From an uncultured Atopobium sp. (GTDB lineage: Bacteria > Actinomycetota > Coriobacteriia > Coriobacteriales > Atopobiaceae): a DNA stretch of 64,000 bases. Under the pieces are notes generated by a model that worked only from the letters and a program-made list of their open reading frames with translations, was not told where the DNA came from and ran no database searches. Shown one piece after another: positions 17,182 to 26,558 of the stretch. Position numbers and translations under genes: made by a program. The stretch's first letter is position 1. Every line of letters starts with the position of its first letter. The stretch is taken from assembly GCA_938045565.1 (NCBI GenBank), contig CALIAZ010000045.1, positions 10,838 to 74,837 of the forward strand, given 5' to 3'.

Positions 17182-18546
17182 TTAGTTCTTGAGCGAATTG
17201 AGCGGAGCAGGGAAGCGACCGCCTCGGTGGGCAAGCACCGTGCCTGCAAACTGGTTGACCGGCATGATTGGAGCAGAACCAAAGAGACCACCAAACTCCA
17301 AGACATCACCTTCGTTATAGCCGATAGCTGGGATAACACGGACTGCTGTGGTCTTTGTGTTGATGACACCGATGGCCATCTCATCTGCGATGATACCTGC
17401 GATGGTTTCCACAGATGAATCACCAGGAATAGCAATCATGTCCAGACCAACGGAGCATACTGAGGTCATTGCTTCGAGTTTCTCGAGAGAAAGCGCGCCG
17501 TCTTGAGCTGCGCGAATCATACCCGCGTCCTCGGAGACCGGGATGAATGCGCCGGATAGGCCGCCAACGCTTGACGATGCCATGACACCACCCTTCTTGA
17601 CGGCATCATTGAGCAGGGCAAGCGCGCAGGTAGTTCCGGGACCGCCGCATTCGCCAACGCCGATGAGCTCCAGAATTTTAGCGACGGAATCGCCAGCTGC
17701 TGGGGTAGGTGCAAGACTTAGGTCTACGATGCCCTTCTCGACACCCAGGCGCCTTGAAGCTTCGCGGCTCATGAGCTCACCTGCACGGGTAATTTTGAAC
17801 GCCGTCTGCTTGATCTTCTCGGCAACGTCCATGAGATTTGCGGAGTTGGGAAGCTCGGCGAGGGCCGCAGCCATGACACCAGGGCCGGAAACGCCCACGT
17901 TAATGACGGCGTCTGCCTCTCCGCTGCCGTGGACCGCGCCGGCCATGAAGGGGGAGTCCTCCACCATGTTGGCAAAAACGACCAGCTTAGCGGCACCGTA
18001 GCACTGAATGTCGGTGGTGCGGCGCGCGGCCTCGAGCACGGTTTGGGCCATGAGCAGGACGGCGTCCATGTTGATGCCCGCGCGCGTGGACGCGACGTTT
18101 ACCGAGGAACAGACGCGCGACGTAGTGGCCAGCGCCTCGGGGATGGATGCGATGAGTCGGCGGTCGGCGTCGCCAAGGCCCTTGTGGACCAGCGCCGAGA
18201 AACCACCCAGGAAATCGATGCCTAGCGTCTCGGCCGCGCGATCAAGCGTGTGAGCCAGCGGGGTCAGGTCTTGCGCCGAGGTACATGCCGCAATCTGTGC
18301 GATTGGCGTGACGGAAACGCGCTTGTTGGCAATAGGGATGCCGTACTCGCGCTCCAGGTCTTCGGCCACGGCTACCAGGTGCTCGGCCTGGCGTGTGATG
18401 CGGTCGTAAACTTTCTGACACATACGGTCTAGGTCCTCGTCTGCGCAGCTATTGAGCGAAATGCCCATCGTAATGGTGCGCAGGTCAAGGTTCTGCTCGC
18501 TGACCATGGCGAGGGTTTCGGCGATTTCCTGTGGAGTAATGTTCAT
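17182..18546 (-). CDS. PFL family protein (UPF0210/DUF711)
   Basis: A 454-residue cytoplasmic protein of the UPF0210 family, which resembles pyruvate formate-lyase in fold but has no assigned reaction. Characteristic stretches are ITMGISLNSCAD near the N-terminus and the Gly-rich VGECGGPGTTCALALLN and SSSVGGLSGAFIPVSED. The start at 18546 (MNITPQEIAE) follows GAGAGG. In many bacteria the gene sits after a small ACT-domain gene, but that partner is not here. Divergent from the LacI-family gene. Confidence 0.92.
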   Translation of the reverse strand: MNITPQEIAETLAMVSEQNLDLRTITMGISLNSCADEDLDRMCQKVYDRITRQAEHLVAVAEDLEREYGIPIANKRVSVTPIAQIAACTSAQDLTPLAHTLDRAAETLGIDFLGGFSALVHKGLGDADRRLIASIPEALATTSRVCSSVNVASTRAGINMDAVLLMAQTVLEAARRTTDIQCYGAAKLVVFANMVEDSPFMAGAVHGSGEADAVINVGVSGPGVMAAALAELPNSANLMDVAEKIKQTAFKITRAGELMSREASRRLGVEKGIVDLSLAPTPAAGDSVAKILELIGVGECGGPGTTCALALLNDAVKKGGVMASSSVGGLSGAFIPVSEDAGMIRAAQDGALSLEKLEAMTSVCSVGLDMIAIPGDSSVETIAGIIADEMAIGVINTKTTAVRVIPAIGYNEGDVLEFGGLFGSAPIMPVNQFAGTVLAHRGGRFPAPLNSLKN

Positions 18547-18734
18547 GCGCGTCCTCTCGGAATGCGGTTGTCGTGCGGGCGACGGAGCATAGTGCAACTT
18601 GCGTGCGGTGCCGAGCCACGGATGCGGTTGTCATGTGGAGACAACGTCTGGCTTTTGGCGGACGACCAGTCGCAGGGGTTTCTCGACTATTATACTTAAG
18701 CAACAACGACAAACGGGGCAAGTTGCGAGGTAAC

Positions 18735-19841
18735 GTGGCAGAAAAAGTCACCCTAAAAACGATTGCGCGCGAGGTGGGGCTGTCGCCCGCCACGGTTTCG
18801 CTGGTGCTGAACGGCCGGCCGGTGCGCGTGAGCGACGAGAACCGCCGCCGCATCCTCGACGTTGCCCGCCGCGAGCACTACATTCCCAACCAAATCGCAA
18901 GAAGCCTGGTCACACAGCATACGCAGACGCTTGGGCTGATTGTGCCGAATATTGAGAGCCGGTTTTTCTCGTCGTTTGCCAAGATGCTGGAGATGAAGTG
19001 CCGCCGCCGCGGGTACGCGTTGTTCATCACCAACTCGGATAACAGCACGTCAAACGATGCGGACCTTGTGCGCCTGCTGGTCAATCGCGGCGCCGACGGC
19101 ATCTTTATCATCACGTCCGACGAGGTAGAAGCCTCAAAGCAGCTTATCGCCGACCTGGAGCAGCTACCCGTGCCGTACGTCATGGTGGACCGAACCATCG
19201 ACGCGCTCGACTGCGACAAAGTCACGTTCAACAACGAGCTCGGCGGTTATCTGGCCACAAAATACCTGCTAGACCACGGCCATCGCCGGATCGCATGCAT
19301 GGTCAACACCGCCTCCAACACCGGCTGCGCGCGCCTCAACGGCTACGTTCGCGCACTTGGCGAGAAGGGCCTGGAGCTAGATCAGTCGCTTGTACTGACC
19401 AGTGATTATTACATTCCTGATGCGTATCTTGCAGCTCAGCAGCTGATTCGCGTGAACGCTACGGCTGTTGTTGCGACGTCGGACAACATTGCGCTTGGGC
19501 TGTTGCGCTACCTGTATGAGCGCGGTTTGCACGTTCCGCGCGATTATTCTGTTGTCGGATACGATAACAGTATTTCAGACGCGCTGTTTGAGCCAGCGTT
19601 GACTTCGATTGAGCAAAATGTTGATGAGCTTTCTGACGCCGCGCTTTCGATTATGTTCCGTCGTCTGGGCGAGCGCGGTGCGGATGTTGTGCAGAGAGCT
19701 GCGACGCAAGAAGCCGCGACGCAAGAAGCCGCGACAGGCAAAAATAACGGCATCGAAGCGCAGGCTGACAGCGCGTCAATCCAGATAATCCTAGAGCCGC
19801 GCATGATTGAGAAGAATAGCGTGCGTCTTTTGGGTTGCTAA
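18735..19841 (+). CDS. LacI-family transcription regulator
   Basis: A 368-residue repressor-type protein: N-terminal helix-turn-helix LKTIAREVGLSPATVSLVLNG, then a periplasmic-binding-protein-like sugar sensor (from about residue 60, TLGLIVPNIESRFFSSF). Start GTG 18735 has GAGG 4 bases upstream and begins directly before the DNA-binding domain. Near the C-terminus there is a repeated insertion, AATQEAATQEAAT, encoded by tandem 15-bp repeats (about 19700-19740), absent from the family's usual fold. The palindrome at 20226-20243 upstream of phosphoketolase fits a LacI-family operator, so this is probably a regulator of that gene. Confidence 0.92.
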   Translation: MAEKVTLKTIAREVGLSPATVSLVLNGRPVRVSDENRRRILDVARREHYIPNQIARSLVTQHTQTLGLIVPNIESRFFSSFAKMLEMKCRRRGYALFITNSDNSTSNDADLVRLLVNRGADGIFIITSDEVEASKQLIADLEQLPVPYVMVDRTIDALDCDKVTFNNELGGYLATKYLLDHGHRRIACMVNTASNTGCARLNGYVRALGEKGLELDQSLVLTSDYYIPDAYLAAQQLIRVNATAVVATSDNIALGLLRYLYERGLHVPRDYSVVGYDNSISDALFEPALTSIEQNVDELSDAALSIMFRRLGERGADVVQRAATQEAATQEAATGKNNGIEAQADSASIQIILEPRMIEKNSVRLLGC

Positions 19842-19921
19842 TCAGATTTCTGCATATTTATGCAATAAAATACATTTTCATGAATACATAATTTTTGAGC
19901 TCAAAATTATGTGCCGAAAAA

Positions 19922-20069
19922 GGTAAAAAACCCGTTTAGTTGGGGATGAAAACTTTAAATTGGCCATTTTATCCCCAACTAAGACGATTTTTTACCGCTC
20001 CAAAAACTTTTATCTGGGGAAACACTGTATGCATAAAAATGAAAACCCCAACTAAACGCATTTTTTACC
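19922..20069. repeat. Inverted-repeat element, copy 1 (148 bp)
   Basis: The left end GGTAAAAAACCCGTTTAGTT and the right end (reverse of GGTAAAAAATGCGTTTAGTT) form terminal inverted repeats of about 24 bp with two mismatches, each finishing in GGGG. An additional right-end-like arm is inside at 19975-19995. The same ends recur at 56608-56786 with an unrelated middle. No protein is encoded. It resembles a miniature inverted-repeat element or a large mobile hairpin. Confidence 0.75.
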
Positions 20070-20410
20070 ACTTGGACACCATTTTGGGTACACTTCGGCA
20101 TCATGGGTACTGTTGAGCATTGTTCTGCCGCCCCGTTTGAGCAAAATTCAGCTTTCGCGCATATTTTGGTGCTCGAAAGACACCTCAAAAGACTCCCATG
20201 AAAGAAATTTCCAGAAATCTCAACATGATAAAACGTTTTATCACTTAGAGTAGTACTTGAAACATAGCCGAAGCATCATACTGTTATGTATGTGTTGTTT
20301 TATGCGCACCCAGTTGAGTGCGAACAAAACAAACGCTCAGGTGATGGAAGCAACGAGGTTGCTTGACCTGCACAAACGCGCAGGTAGCAGCCAAAGAAAA
20401 GGAGGAGCAC
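20070..20410. other. Noncoding leader of phosphoketolase
   Basis: About 340 bases without a gene between the inverted-repeat element and the phosphoketolase start. It contains the operator palindrome at 20226-20243; I see no clear -35/-10 pair. Confidence 0.5.
20226..20243. promoter_or_regulatory. LacI-type operator palindrome
   Basis: TGATAAAACGTTTTATCA is a perfect 18-bp palindrome with the central CG of LacI-family operators. It lies 168 bases before the phosphoketolase start and 385 bases after the LacI-family gene. Confidence 0.75.
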
Positions 20411-22882
20411 ATGGCTCAGCCCGTGTACGGCACACCTTGGCAGACCCTGAATCAGCCTGTATCTGAGGATGAGCTTGCCGGCGTCGATAGGTATTGGCGC
20501 GCAGCTAACTACCTGTCTGTTGGTCAGATTTATCTTCGCAGCAACCCTCTTATGAAGGACGGTTTCTCTCGCGAGGACGTTAAGCATCGCCTGGTTGGCC
20601 ACTGGGGAACCACCCCAGGCCTGAACTTCCTGTTCGGCCACGTCAACCGCTTCATCCGCGACCATAACCAGAACACCATCTTCCTCATGGGCCCTGGTCA
20701 CGGTGGACCTGCAGGTACCGCACAGTCTCTGCTTGACGGCACTTATCGCGAGACCTACCCATTCATCACCGACGATGAAGAGGGCCTCCAGAAGTTCTTC
20801 CGCCGCTTCTCTTATCCTGGCGGAATTCCTTCCCACTATGCACCTGAGACTCCAGGCTCCATCCACGAGGGCGGCGAGCTGGGCTACACCCTGTCCCACG
20901 CTTACGGCGCTGTCCTGGACAACCCATCCCTGCTGGCAGTCGCTGTTGTCGGCGACGGCGAGGCAGAGACCGGACCACTTGCAACTTCTTGGCAGACCAA
21001 CAAGTTCATGGACCCACTGACCGATGGTATCGTTCTCCCAATCCTGCACCTCAACGGCTACAAGATTGCTAACCCAACCATCCTCGCTCGTATTTCCGAC
21101 GGTGAGCGCGACGAGTTCTTCCGCGGCATGGGCTACCACCCATACAACTTTGTTGCTGGCTTCGACGACGAGGATCACGCATCCATCCACCGTCGTTTCG
21201 CAGCTCTTCTCGAGGCTGTCTTCAACGAGATCTGCGCTATTAAGACTCGCGCAGCCGCAGGTGACGCATCCCGTCCTTACTACCCAATGATCATCTTCCG
21301 CACCCCTAAGGGTTGGACTTGCCCTCCTTACATCGACGGCAAGAAGACCGAGGGCTCTTGGCGCGCACACCAGGTTCCACTGGCATCCGCTCGCGACACC
21401 GAGGCTCACTTCCAGGTCCTTCGCGACTGGATGAGCTCCTACAAGCCAGAGACCCTCTTCACCGAGAAGGGCGCAATCCGTCCAGAGGTTACCGCTTTCA
21501 TGCCTAAGGGCGACCTCCGCCTCGGCGCTAACCCTAACGCAAATGGTGGTGCAATTCGCCGCAACCTTGTTCTTCCTGACGCAAAGAAGTACGAGATTCC
21601 AGTTGCCGAGAAGGGCCACGGCTTTGGTGCCACTGAGGCAACTCGTGTCCTTGGCGAGTACACCGCTGAGCTCATTAACAGCAACCGTTCTGAGTTCCGT
21701 ATCTTCGGACCTGACGAGACTGCATCCAACCGTCTGCAGCCTTCCTTCCAAGTAACCGACAAGCAGTGGTTTGGCGGCTTTAACGATGACTTCGAGAACG
21801 ACGAGCACATCTCTCCAGTAGGTAACGTTATCGAGCAGCTTTCCGAGCACCAGTGCGAGGGCCTGCTTGAGGGCTACACCCTGACCGGCCGCCACGGCAT
21901 CTGGTCCAGCTACGAGTCATTTGTCCACATCATTGACTCAATGATCAACCAGCACGCTAAGTGGCTTGAGGCTACCGTCCGCCACATTCCATGGCGCAAG
22001 CCTATCTCCGCTCTTAACTTGGTCCTTTCCAGCCACGTTTGGCGCCAGGACCACAACGGATTCTCTCACCAGGATCCTGGTTTTGTTGACATCATGCTTA
22101 ACAAGAGCTTCAACAACGACCACATCACCAACATCTACTTCCCAGCAGATGCTAACCTCCTGCTTGCAGTTGGCGAGAAGTGCTACACCTCCACAAACTG
22201 CATCAACGCAATCTTCGCTGGTAAGCAGCCTGCTCCAACGTGGGTAACCCTCGACGAAGCTCGCGAGGAGCTTGCAGCTGGCGCTAAGGAGTGGAAGTGG
22301 GCTTCCAACGCTGAGGCTGGCGAGGAGGACATTGTCCTCGCATCCTGCGGCGATGTCCCAACCCAGGAGCTCCTGGCAGCTCTGGACATGCTTGGCAAGC
22401 TGGGCATCAAGGCTCGCTTCGTCAACGTTGTTGACCTGCTCAAGATCCAGAACGCTTCCGAGAACGACGAGGCTCTCTCCGACGAGGAGTTCACAAAGCT
22501 CTTCTCCGCAGACAAGCCAGTTCTCTTTGCATTCCACGCATACGCAGGTTCCGTCCGTCGTTTGATTTGGAACCGTCCAAACCACGACAACTTCAACGTT
22601 CACGGCTATGAGGAGCAGGGTTCCACCACAACTCCTTACGACATGCTGCGCCTGAACAACATGGACCGTTGGGCACTTGCTGCTGACGCTCTCCGCATGA
22701 TTGACGCTCAGAAGTGGGCAGATCAGATCGACGAGTGGGAGAAGTTCCGCACCGAGGCCTTTGAGTTTGCTGTCGAGAAGGGCTATGATCACCCAGCATT
22801 CACCGACTGGTCTTGGCCAGACGCTTCTGATGCTGATCAGACCATCTCTGCAACTCAGGCAACCGCAGGCGACAACGAGTAA
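20411..22882 (+). CDS. xfp: Xylulose-5-phosphate/fructose-6-phosphate phosphoketolase
   Basis: An 823-residue thiamine-diphosphate enzyme that splits xylulose 5-phosphate (and often fructose 6-phosphate) with phosphate into acetyl phosphate plus a glyceraldehyde or erythrose phosphate. Length and sequence match the bifidobacterial type. The diphosphate-binding stretch VVGDGEAETGPLATSW is present, along with HVNRFIRDHNQN and GPGHGGPAGTAQSLLDGTY. Start 20411 follows AAGGAGG and gives the family N-terminus MAQPVYGTPW. Highly biased codon use suggests strong expression. Control by the adjacent LacI-family protein through the palindrome at 20226 is inferred. Confidence 0.97.
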   Translation: MAQPVYGTPWQTLNQPVSEDELAGVDRYWRAANYLSVGQIYLRSNPLMKDGFSREDVKHRLVGHWGTTPGLNFLFGHVNRFIRDHNQNTIFLMGPGHGGPAGTAQSLLDGTYRETYPFITDDEEGLQKFFRRFSYPGGIPSHYAPETPGSIHEGGELGYTLSHAYGAVLDNPSLLAVAVVGDGEAETGPLATSWQTNKFMDPLTDGIVLPILHLNGYKIANPTILARISDGERDEFFRGMGYHPYNFVAGFDDEDHASIHRRFAALLEAVFNEICAIKTRAAAGDASRPYYPMIIFRTPKGWTCPPYIDGKKTEGSWRAHQVPLASARDTEAHFQVLRDWMSSYKPETLFTEKGAIRPEVTAFMPKGDLRLGANPNANGGAIRRNLVLPDAKKYEIPVAEKGHGFGATEATRVLGEYTAELINSNRSEFRIFGPDETASNRLQPSFQVTDKQWFGGFNDDFENDEHISPVGNVIEQLSEHQCEGLLEGYTLTGRHGIWSSYESFVHIIDSMINQHAKWLEATVRHIPWRKPISALNLVLSSHVWRQDHNGFSHQDPGFVDIMLNKSFNNDHITNIYFPADANLLLAVGEKCYTSTNCINAIFAGKQPAPTWVTLDEAREELAAGAKEWKWASNAEAGEEDIVLASCGDVPTQELLAALDMLGKLGIKARFVNVVDLLKIQNASENDEALSDEEFTKLFSADKPVLFAFHAYAGSVRRLIWNRPNHDNFNVHGYEEQGSTTTPYDMLRLNNMDRWALAADALRMIDAQKWADQIDEWEKFRTEAFEFAVEKGYDHPAFTDWSWPDASDADQTISATQATAGDNE

Positions 22883-22936
22883 CACGTCGCGTCCGCGAGC
22901 GCCGCAACCGCGCTAGCTGAGAAAACGTGCCTTCCG

Positions 22937-22969
22937 CCCGGTATCCACTTCGTGTGGGTACCGGGTTTT
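22937..22969 (+). terminator. Terminator of xfp
   Basis: CCCGGTATCCAC pairs with GTGGGTACCGGG (one irregularity) around TTCGT, followed by TTTTCTTG, 55 bases after the xfp stop. Confidence 0.88.
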
Positions 22970-23067
22970 CTTGTGCGAAAGCGCTGCTAGTAGACGGGGT
23001 TTCTCGCCAGGCGCGCCGTCCGCGCCCGGTGCGGGGACGGCGCGGGGACGGTGCGCGACCAGCGCGC

Positions 23068-23186
23068 GCCTGATTTCTGCAAAGAATCTGTATGTTTTGC
23101 CTGAAAACATCAAAGAATCGGTGGATTCTGCCTGATTTTGTCAAAGAATCTGTGTCTCAAACACAGATTCTTTGCACTTTTTAGGC
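23068..23186. repeat. Modular repeat element A (119 bp)
   Basis: Two 31-bp direct units (GCCTGATTTCTGCAAAGAAT..., GCCTGAAAACATCAAAGAAT...) followed by a third unit that faces its own inverted copy: CAAAGAATCTGTGT, loop CTCAA, ACACAGATTCTTTG, ending TGCACTTTTTAGGC. The core CAAAGAATCTGTG is therefore present four times. It lies in noncoding DNA between the convergent xfp and murE genes. Confidence 0.85.
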
Positions 23187-23222
23187 GGACTTTGAGGCGT
23201 GCCCAAGGTGCCCTTCAATGGA

Positions 23223-23342
23223 GCCTGATTTTCTCGCCACGTCTGAGTGATTTGCCGGAAAAGCGCGCCATGTCTGAGCCATTTGCCGGTTTTTCTCGCT
23301 ACGTCTGAGTAAATTTACTCAGACTTGATGCACTTTTCAGGC
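23223..23342. repeat. Modular repeat element B with a different core (120 bp)
   Basis: Same architecture as element A: 31-bp units beginning GCCTG or GCCGG at 23223, 23254 and 23285, with the last closed by an inverted arm and the same end TGCACTTTTCAGGC. The core differs: CGTCTGAGT replaces CAAAGAATCTGTG, ending in the palindrome TCTGAGTAAATTTACTCAGA. Confidence 0.8.
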
Positions 23343-23377
23343 TCAAAAATTCGGAGCAGACGATCTATCTTCCACGA

Positions 23378-23495
23378 GCCTGATTTCTTCAAAGATTCGG
23401 TAGATTTTGCCTAAAAAGGTAAAAGAATCGGTGGATTTGCCTGATTTTGTTAAAGAATCTGTGTCTCAAACACAGATTCTTTGCACTTTTTAGGC
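23378..23495. repeat. Modular repeat element C (118 bp)
   Basis: Two degenerate direct units (31 and 30 bp) and a final hairpin unit identical to that of element A, AAAGAATCTGTGT-CTCAA-ACACAGATTCTTT, ending TGCACTTTTTAGGC. Third member of the cluster between xfp and murE. Confidence 0.85.
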
Positions 23496-23599
23496 GCGCA
23501 ATAGCAGAAGGACCTGTCTGGCGAGAAATCCCGTGCACTCGCAGCGGCGCTTCGCGCGTCCGACCTGAGAATTTGTCCGCACACGACGCTGTCGCCGTA

Positions 23600-23633
23600 C
23601 AAAAAACCGGTGTCCACCTGCGTGAACACCGGT
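23600..23633 (-). terminator. Terminator of murE
   Basis: On the minus strand ACCGGTGT (23633-23626) pairs with ACACCGGT (23613-23606) and is followed by TTTTTTG, 75 bases after the murE stop. Confidence 0.85.
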
Positions 23634-23707
23634 CTGACCTGCATGTTATGTGGAGCTTCCAGCCCGCATCCGCACCCGCATCCGCGCGCGTGCCGTGGCC
23701 GACGCCG

Positions 23708-25252
23708 CTACCCGCGCGCGGCGCGACCAGCGCGCTCGTCTAGCTTGGCGCGGACAGCGGCCTTGAACGCGACAGCATCCGTCATCCACGGAACGTGCTT
23801 GCCGCCGATAATGTTGAATGGCTCGTCGCCCTTGGCAAGCAGGTACACCAGCGCTGGGCGAGGGTCGTCGTAAGCTGCGGAAACTGCCTCGTAAATGGCG
23901 TCGTAGCGGTCAAGGATAATCTTATGCGCGGCGCCCTCGGGCGTGGCTTCGGCCATTTGCTCGCAAATCACCGCAGGATCTTCCATGTTGCAGTCCTCGG
24001 TGGTGTAAATCATCAGGTCCGCCCACTTTGCTGCCTCTTCCGGCAGCTCCTGGCGACGGTTGTACGCCTTGCCGCCAACGGCTCCCATGACCACGTATCG
24101 GCCATAACCAGGAAATTCTTTGGACGTTGACGAGAAAAGCTTCTGGTAGGAAAGCTTGTTGTGGGCGTAGTCGACCAAGCCCGTTACTTTGTTGTCGGGC
24201 GAGCTCAGCAGCTCCATGCGGCCTGGCACCTTAACATTCATCAGCGGAAGCACAGCGTCCTTCTCGCGAATGCCCAGGTAATCGGCAACGGTGATTGCCG
24301 CAAGAGCATTCTCCACGTTGAAGAGACCAGACATAGGCAGCGCGGCCGCGCCGGTCCAGGTTGGGGTGTGCACGGTGAACGTCACCATGCCCTGGTGAGG
24401 GGTGATTTCGTCCGCCCAAACGGTGGCGTCGGAATCGGTTGTGGAAAAAGTCAAGACCTTCTCGCACTTCTGTGCACGCTCTATGACCTGGTCAAACATC
24501 ATGGTGTTCTTGTTGATGACGGCCACGCGAGCAAGATCAAAAATCTTCAGTTTGCTCTCAAAGTAATCTTCAAAAGTAGGGTGTTCAACAGGGGAAATGT
24601 GATCGGTTCCAATGTTTAAGAACACCGCGATGCTCAGGTTAAGGCCAACCGTGCGGTCGTACTTGAGCCCCTGACTAGAAATCTCCATGTCAACATAGGG
24701 GAGACCGGCCTCAGCAGCGTGCTTGAGATGACGCCACAGCTCAGGCGCCTCGGGCGTAGTGTTGTGTGCGGGCTGCGTGTCTTTGCCGTCAAACACCTCA
24801 ATACCGCCAATTACGCCGCACTTGGAGTACGGCTCGTCGCCGTCAAGGATGGCGCGCAGCATATACGAGCAGGTAGACTTGCCCTTGGTGCCCGTAATGC
24901 CAATAGTGGTGAGTTTCTTGTCGGGATGTCCCGCAACGCCTGCGGCCGCGTAGGCCATGGCAAGACGTACGTCATCCACGCAAATAGCGGCTATGTTTGG
25001 CGCCACTGCTTGCAACTCTTCTGCGAGCGACTGCTGGCAGAGGTATGCAACAGCTCCAGCCTCCACCGCACTTGTCAGATACGCTGGTGAGAAACTTGCA
25101 CCCTTGCAGACAAACAGCGAGCCGGGGGTGACCTCACGAGAATCGCTTGCAACATCGGTAAGCTGTGCGTTTTGATCCACCGCATCAAGATGAGCGGTAG
25201 TGTACTCGATGTTCTTGCTGGTAAAGAGCGCCAGGAGCTCGTGTAATGTCAT
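23708..25252 (-). CDS. murE: UDP-MurNAc-tripeptide synthetase (MurE)
   Basis: A 514-residue Mur ligase adding the third amino acid to UDP-MurNAc-L-Ala-D-Glu with ATP. It has ITGTKGKST (P-loop, about residue 119), the HNTTPEAPEL substrate region, DYAHNKLSYQKL and a Gly-rich C-terminal domain. The specificity region reads NMEDPA, closer to the DNPA type of lysine/ornithine enzymes than the DNPR of diaminopimelate enzymes, so the wall probably contains Lys or Orn at position 3. Start 25252 gives the family N-terminus MTLHELLALF with AAGGA upstream. A single gene, not in a division cluster. Confidence 0.93.
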   Translation of the reverse strand: MTLHELLALFTSKNIEYTTAHLDAVDQNAQLTDVASDSREVTPGSLFVCKGASFSPAYLTSAVEAGAVAYLCQQSLAEELQAVAPNIAAICVDDVRLAMAYAAAGVAGHPDKKLTTIGITGTKGKSTCSYMLRAILDGDEPYSKCGVIGGIEVFDGKDTQPAHNTTPEAPELWRHLKHAAEAGLPYVDMEISSQGLKYDRTVGLNLSIAVFLNIGTDHISPVEHPTFEDYFESKLKIFDLARVAVINKNTMMFDQVIERAQKCEKVLTFSTTDSDATVWADEITPHQGMVTFTVHTPTWTGAAALPMSGLFNVENALAAITVADYLGIREKDAVLPLMNVKVPGRMELLSSPDNKVTGLVDYAHNKLSYQKLFSSTSKEFPGYGRYVVMGAVGGKAYNRRQELPEEAAKWADLMIYTTEDCNMEDPAVICEQMAEATPEGAAHKIILDRYDAIYEAVSAAYDDPRPALVYLLAKGDEPFNIIGGKHVPWMTDAVAFKAAVRAKLDERAGRAARG

Positions 25253-25415
25253 CCTCAAAAGTCCTTCTATAGCTGTTTGGCGCAAGCACAAAGCGCCCCT
25301 AAGACAGTATAAATAGTTTAGCCGTCTGACCTCAATTCTGCTGACGACATCGAAACTTTCTTGGCCCTCTCGCGCAAGCCTTAAACCCTTATGGCGAGAA
25401 AATCTTTTATTTTGC

Positions 25416-25444
25416 TTGACTCACTGTGGCTGGGAAGGTATAGT
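25416..25444 (+). promoter_or_regulatory. Sigma-70 promoter of tRNA-fMet
   Basis: TTGACT (25416-25421), a 17-bp spacer and TATAGT (25439-25444), 26 bases before the tRNA. A near-consensus housekeeping promoter. Confidence 0.85.
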
Positions 25445-25470
25445 ACTTGTTCGCGCATAAGCGTATACAT

Positions 25471-25547
<77 letters not shown>

Positions 25548-25558
25548 TAAGAACTTCA

Positions 25559-25582
25559 AACCCGCCATCGGCGGGTTTTTTG
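25559..25582 (+). terminator. Terminator of tRNA-fMet
   Basis: AACCCGCC-ATC-GGCGGGTTTTTTG directly after the tRNA. Confidence 0.92.
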
Positions 25583-25585
25583 TTT

Positions 25586-26341
25586 AGTACTATCAAGCCT
25601 GATGCACCAATGCCTTCAGATATTGCTGACGAGTATGCGAACATCAAGCAGCTGGGCGATAAGAAGAGCCTCTCGCGCGAGGTTGTTGTTGCCGCTAATC
25701 CAAACCTTATTGTGGGACGTTCCCGTCTCTTCACTTCAAAGGATCAGACTACTCCAAAGGACTACGCTGACCTAGGCATTTCTGTCTATACCCAGCTGGC
25801 ATCTTCTGAGCAGGGCGACCCAACGCTTGCCGGAATTATCTCTGATATTAAGAACCTTGGATCTATTTTTGACGTTCAGAGCAATGCCGACACCTATACT
25901 GCTGACCTGCAAAAGCGTCTTGATGCCATTAACGAGCGAGTTAAGGCACACGAGAAAGATGCAAAGAAGTCAGTGCTGGTTATGACTAACCTCAAGGACG
26001 GTACGTTTGGTCTCTTTGGCGGTAGCGAGAAGAGCCTTGAGTTTACTATCATCGACCAGCTTGGAGCTACTCCTGCGACAACCCAGTCTGCAAACGGCCT
26101 GACGTATGAGAATCTGATTAAGTTCAATCCTGACGTCATTATTTACGTTACCGCAGAGCGTAATAAAGCAACTGACGCTGTAGCTAAAGACACTCTTCTG
26201 GGCGAGAGCTCCCTGCAGAACGTCCCAGCTATTGCCAACAAGAGCATCGTTGAGATTCCATACTCAGAGTACATCGATTACTCGCCACGCGCATTCGATT
26301 CTGCCGAGAAGATCCTTGAGGTTCTGTATCCTCAAAAATAG
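25586..26341 (+). pseudogene. 3' fragment of an iron/cobalamin-type ABC substrate-binding protein
   Basis: About 250 residues matching the C-terminal two thirds of a FecB/BtuF-type binding protein: KPDAPMPSDIADEY, ANPNLIVG, YADLGISVYT, a middle helix, FNPDVIIYVTAERN and the final helix to LEVLYPQK. The signal peptide, lipobox and first lobe start (roughly 90-100 residues) are missing. The reading frame runs back through the tRNA terminator without a ribosome binding site; an internal ATG at 25610 is unlikely to make a working protein. The partner permease and ATPase genes are absent. The gene looks truncated by a recombination event next to the tRNA gene. Confidence 0.82.
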
Positions 26342-26368
26342 ACGTATTTGAACATACGGCACCGTAGA

Positions 26369-26410
26369 GACCAAGCAGGAACTTTGTTTCCTGCTTGGTC
26401 TTTTCTTTTA
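26369..26410 (+). terminator. Terminator after the binding-protein fragment
   Basis: Perfect 13-bp stem GACCAAGCAGGAA/TTCCTGCTTGGTC (26369-26381 with 26388-26400) followed by TTTTCTTTTA. Its intact state suggests the gene was truncated fairly recently. Confidence 0.93.
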
Positions 26411-26477
26411 GTTCGTCTATTTAAGGCAATGTATTAATTTCTTCTATTTAGTGATTTACTTAATATGAGTCATCTTT

Positions 26478-26558
26478 CGTTCATCGCTTGTAAACCGAAA
26501 GTCGCAGATTTAAATCCTCTCCCTGTAAATATAAGAAATTCAAACTCGTCGTTGATGA
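26478..26558 (+). repeat. Decayed copy of the tRNA-fMet 3' part
   Basis: Aligns with the tRNA from the anticodon arm through the CCA end and into the terminator (CCGAAAGTCGCAGATTTAAA against CCGAAGGTCGTAGGTTCAAA; TAAGAAATTCAAAC against TAAGAACTTCAAAC), about 70% identity. Most differences are C-to-T or G-to-A. It cannot fold as a tRNA. It is the left boundary of the defence island. Confidence 0.75.

Noticed and set aside
20300..21895. Minus-strand open frame of 531 codons
   Set aside because: Antisense to phosphoketolase; another case of codon bias opening a shadow frame.
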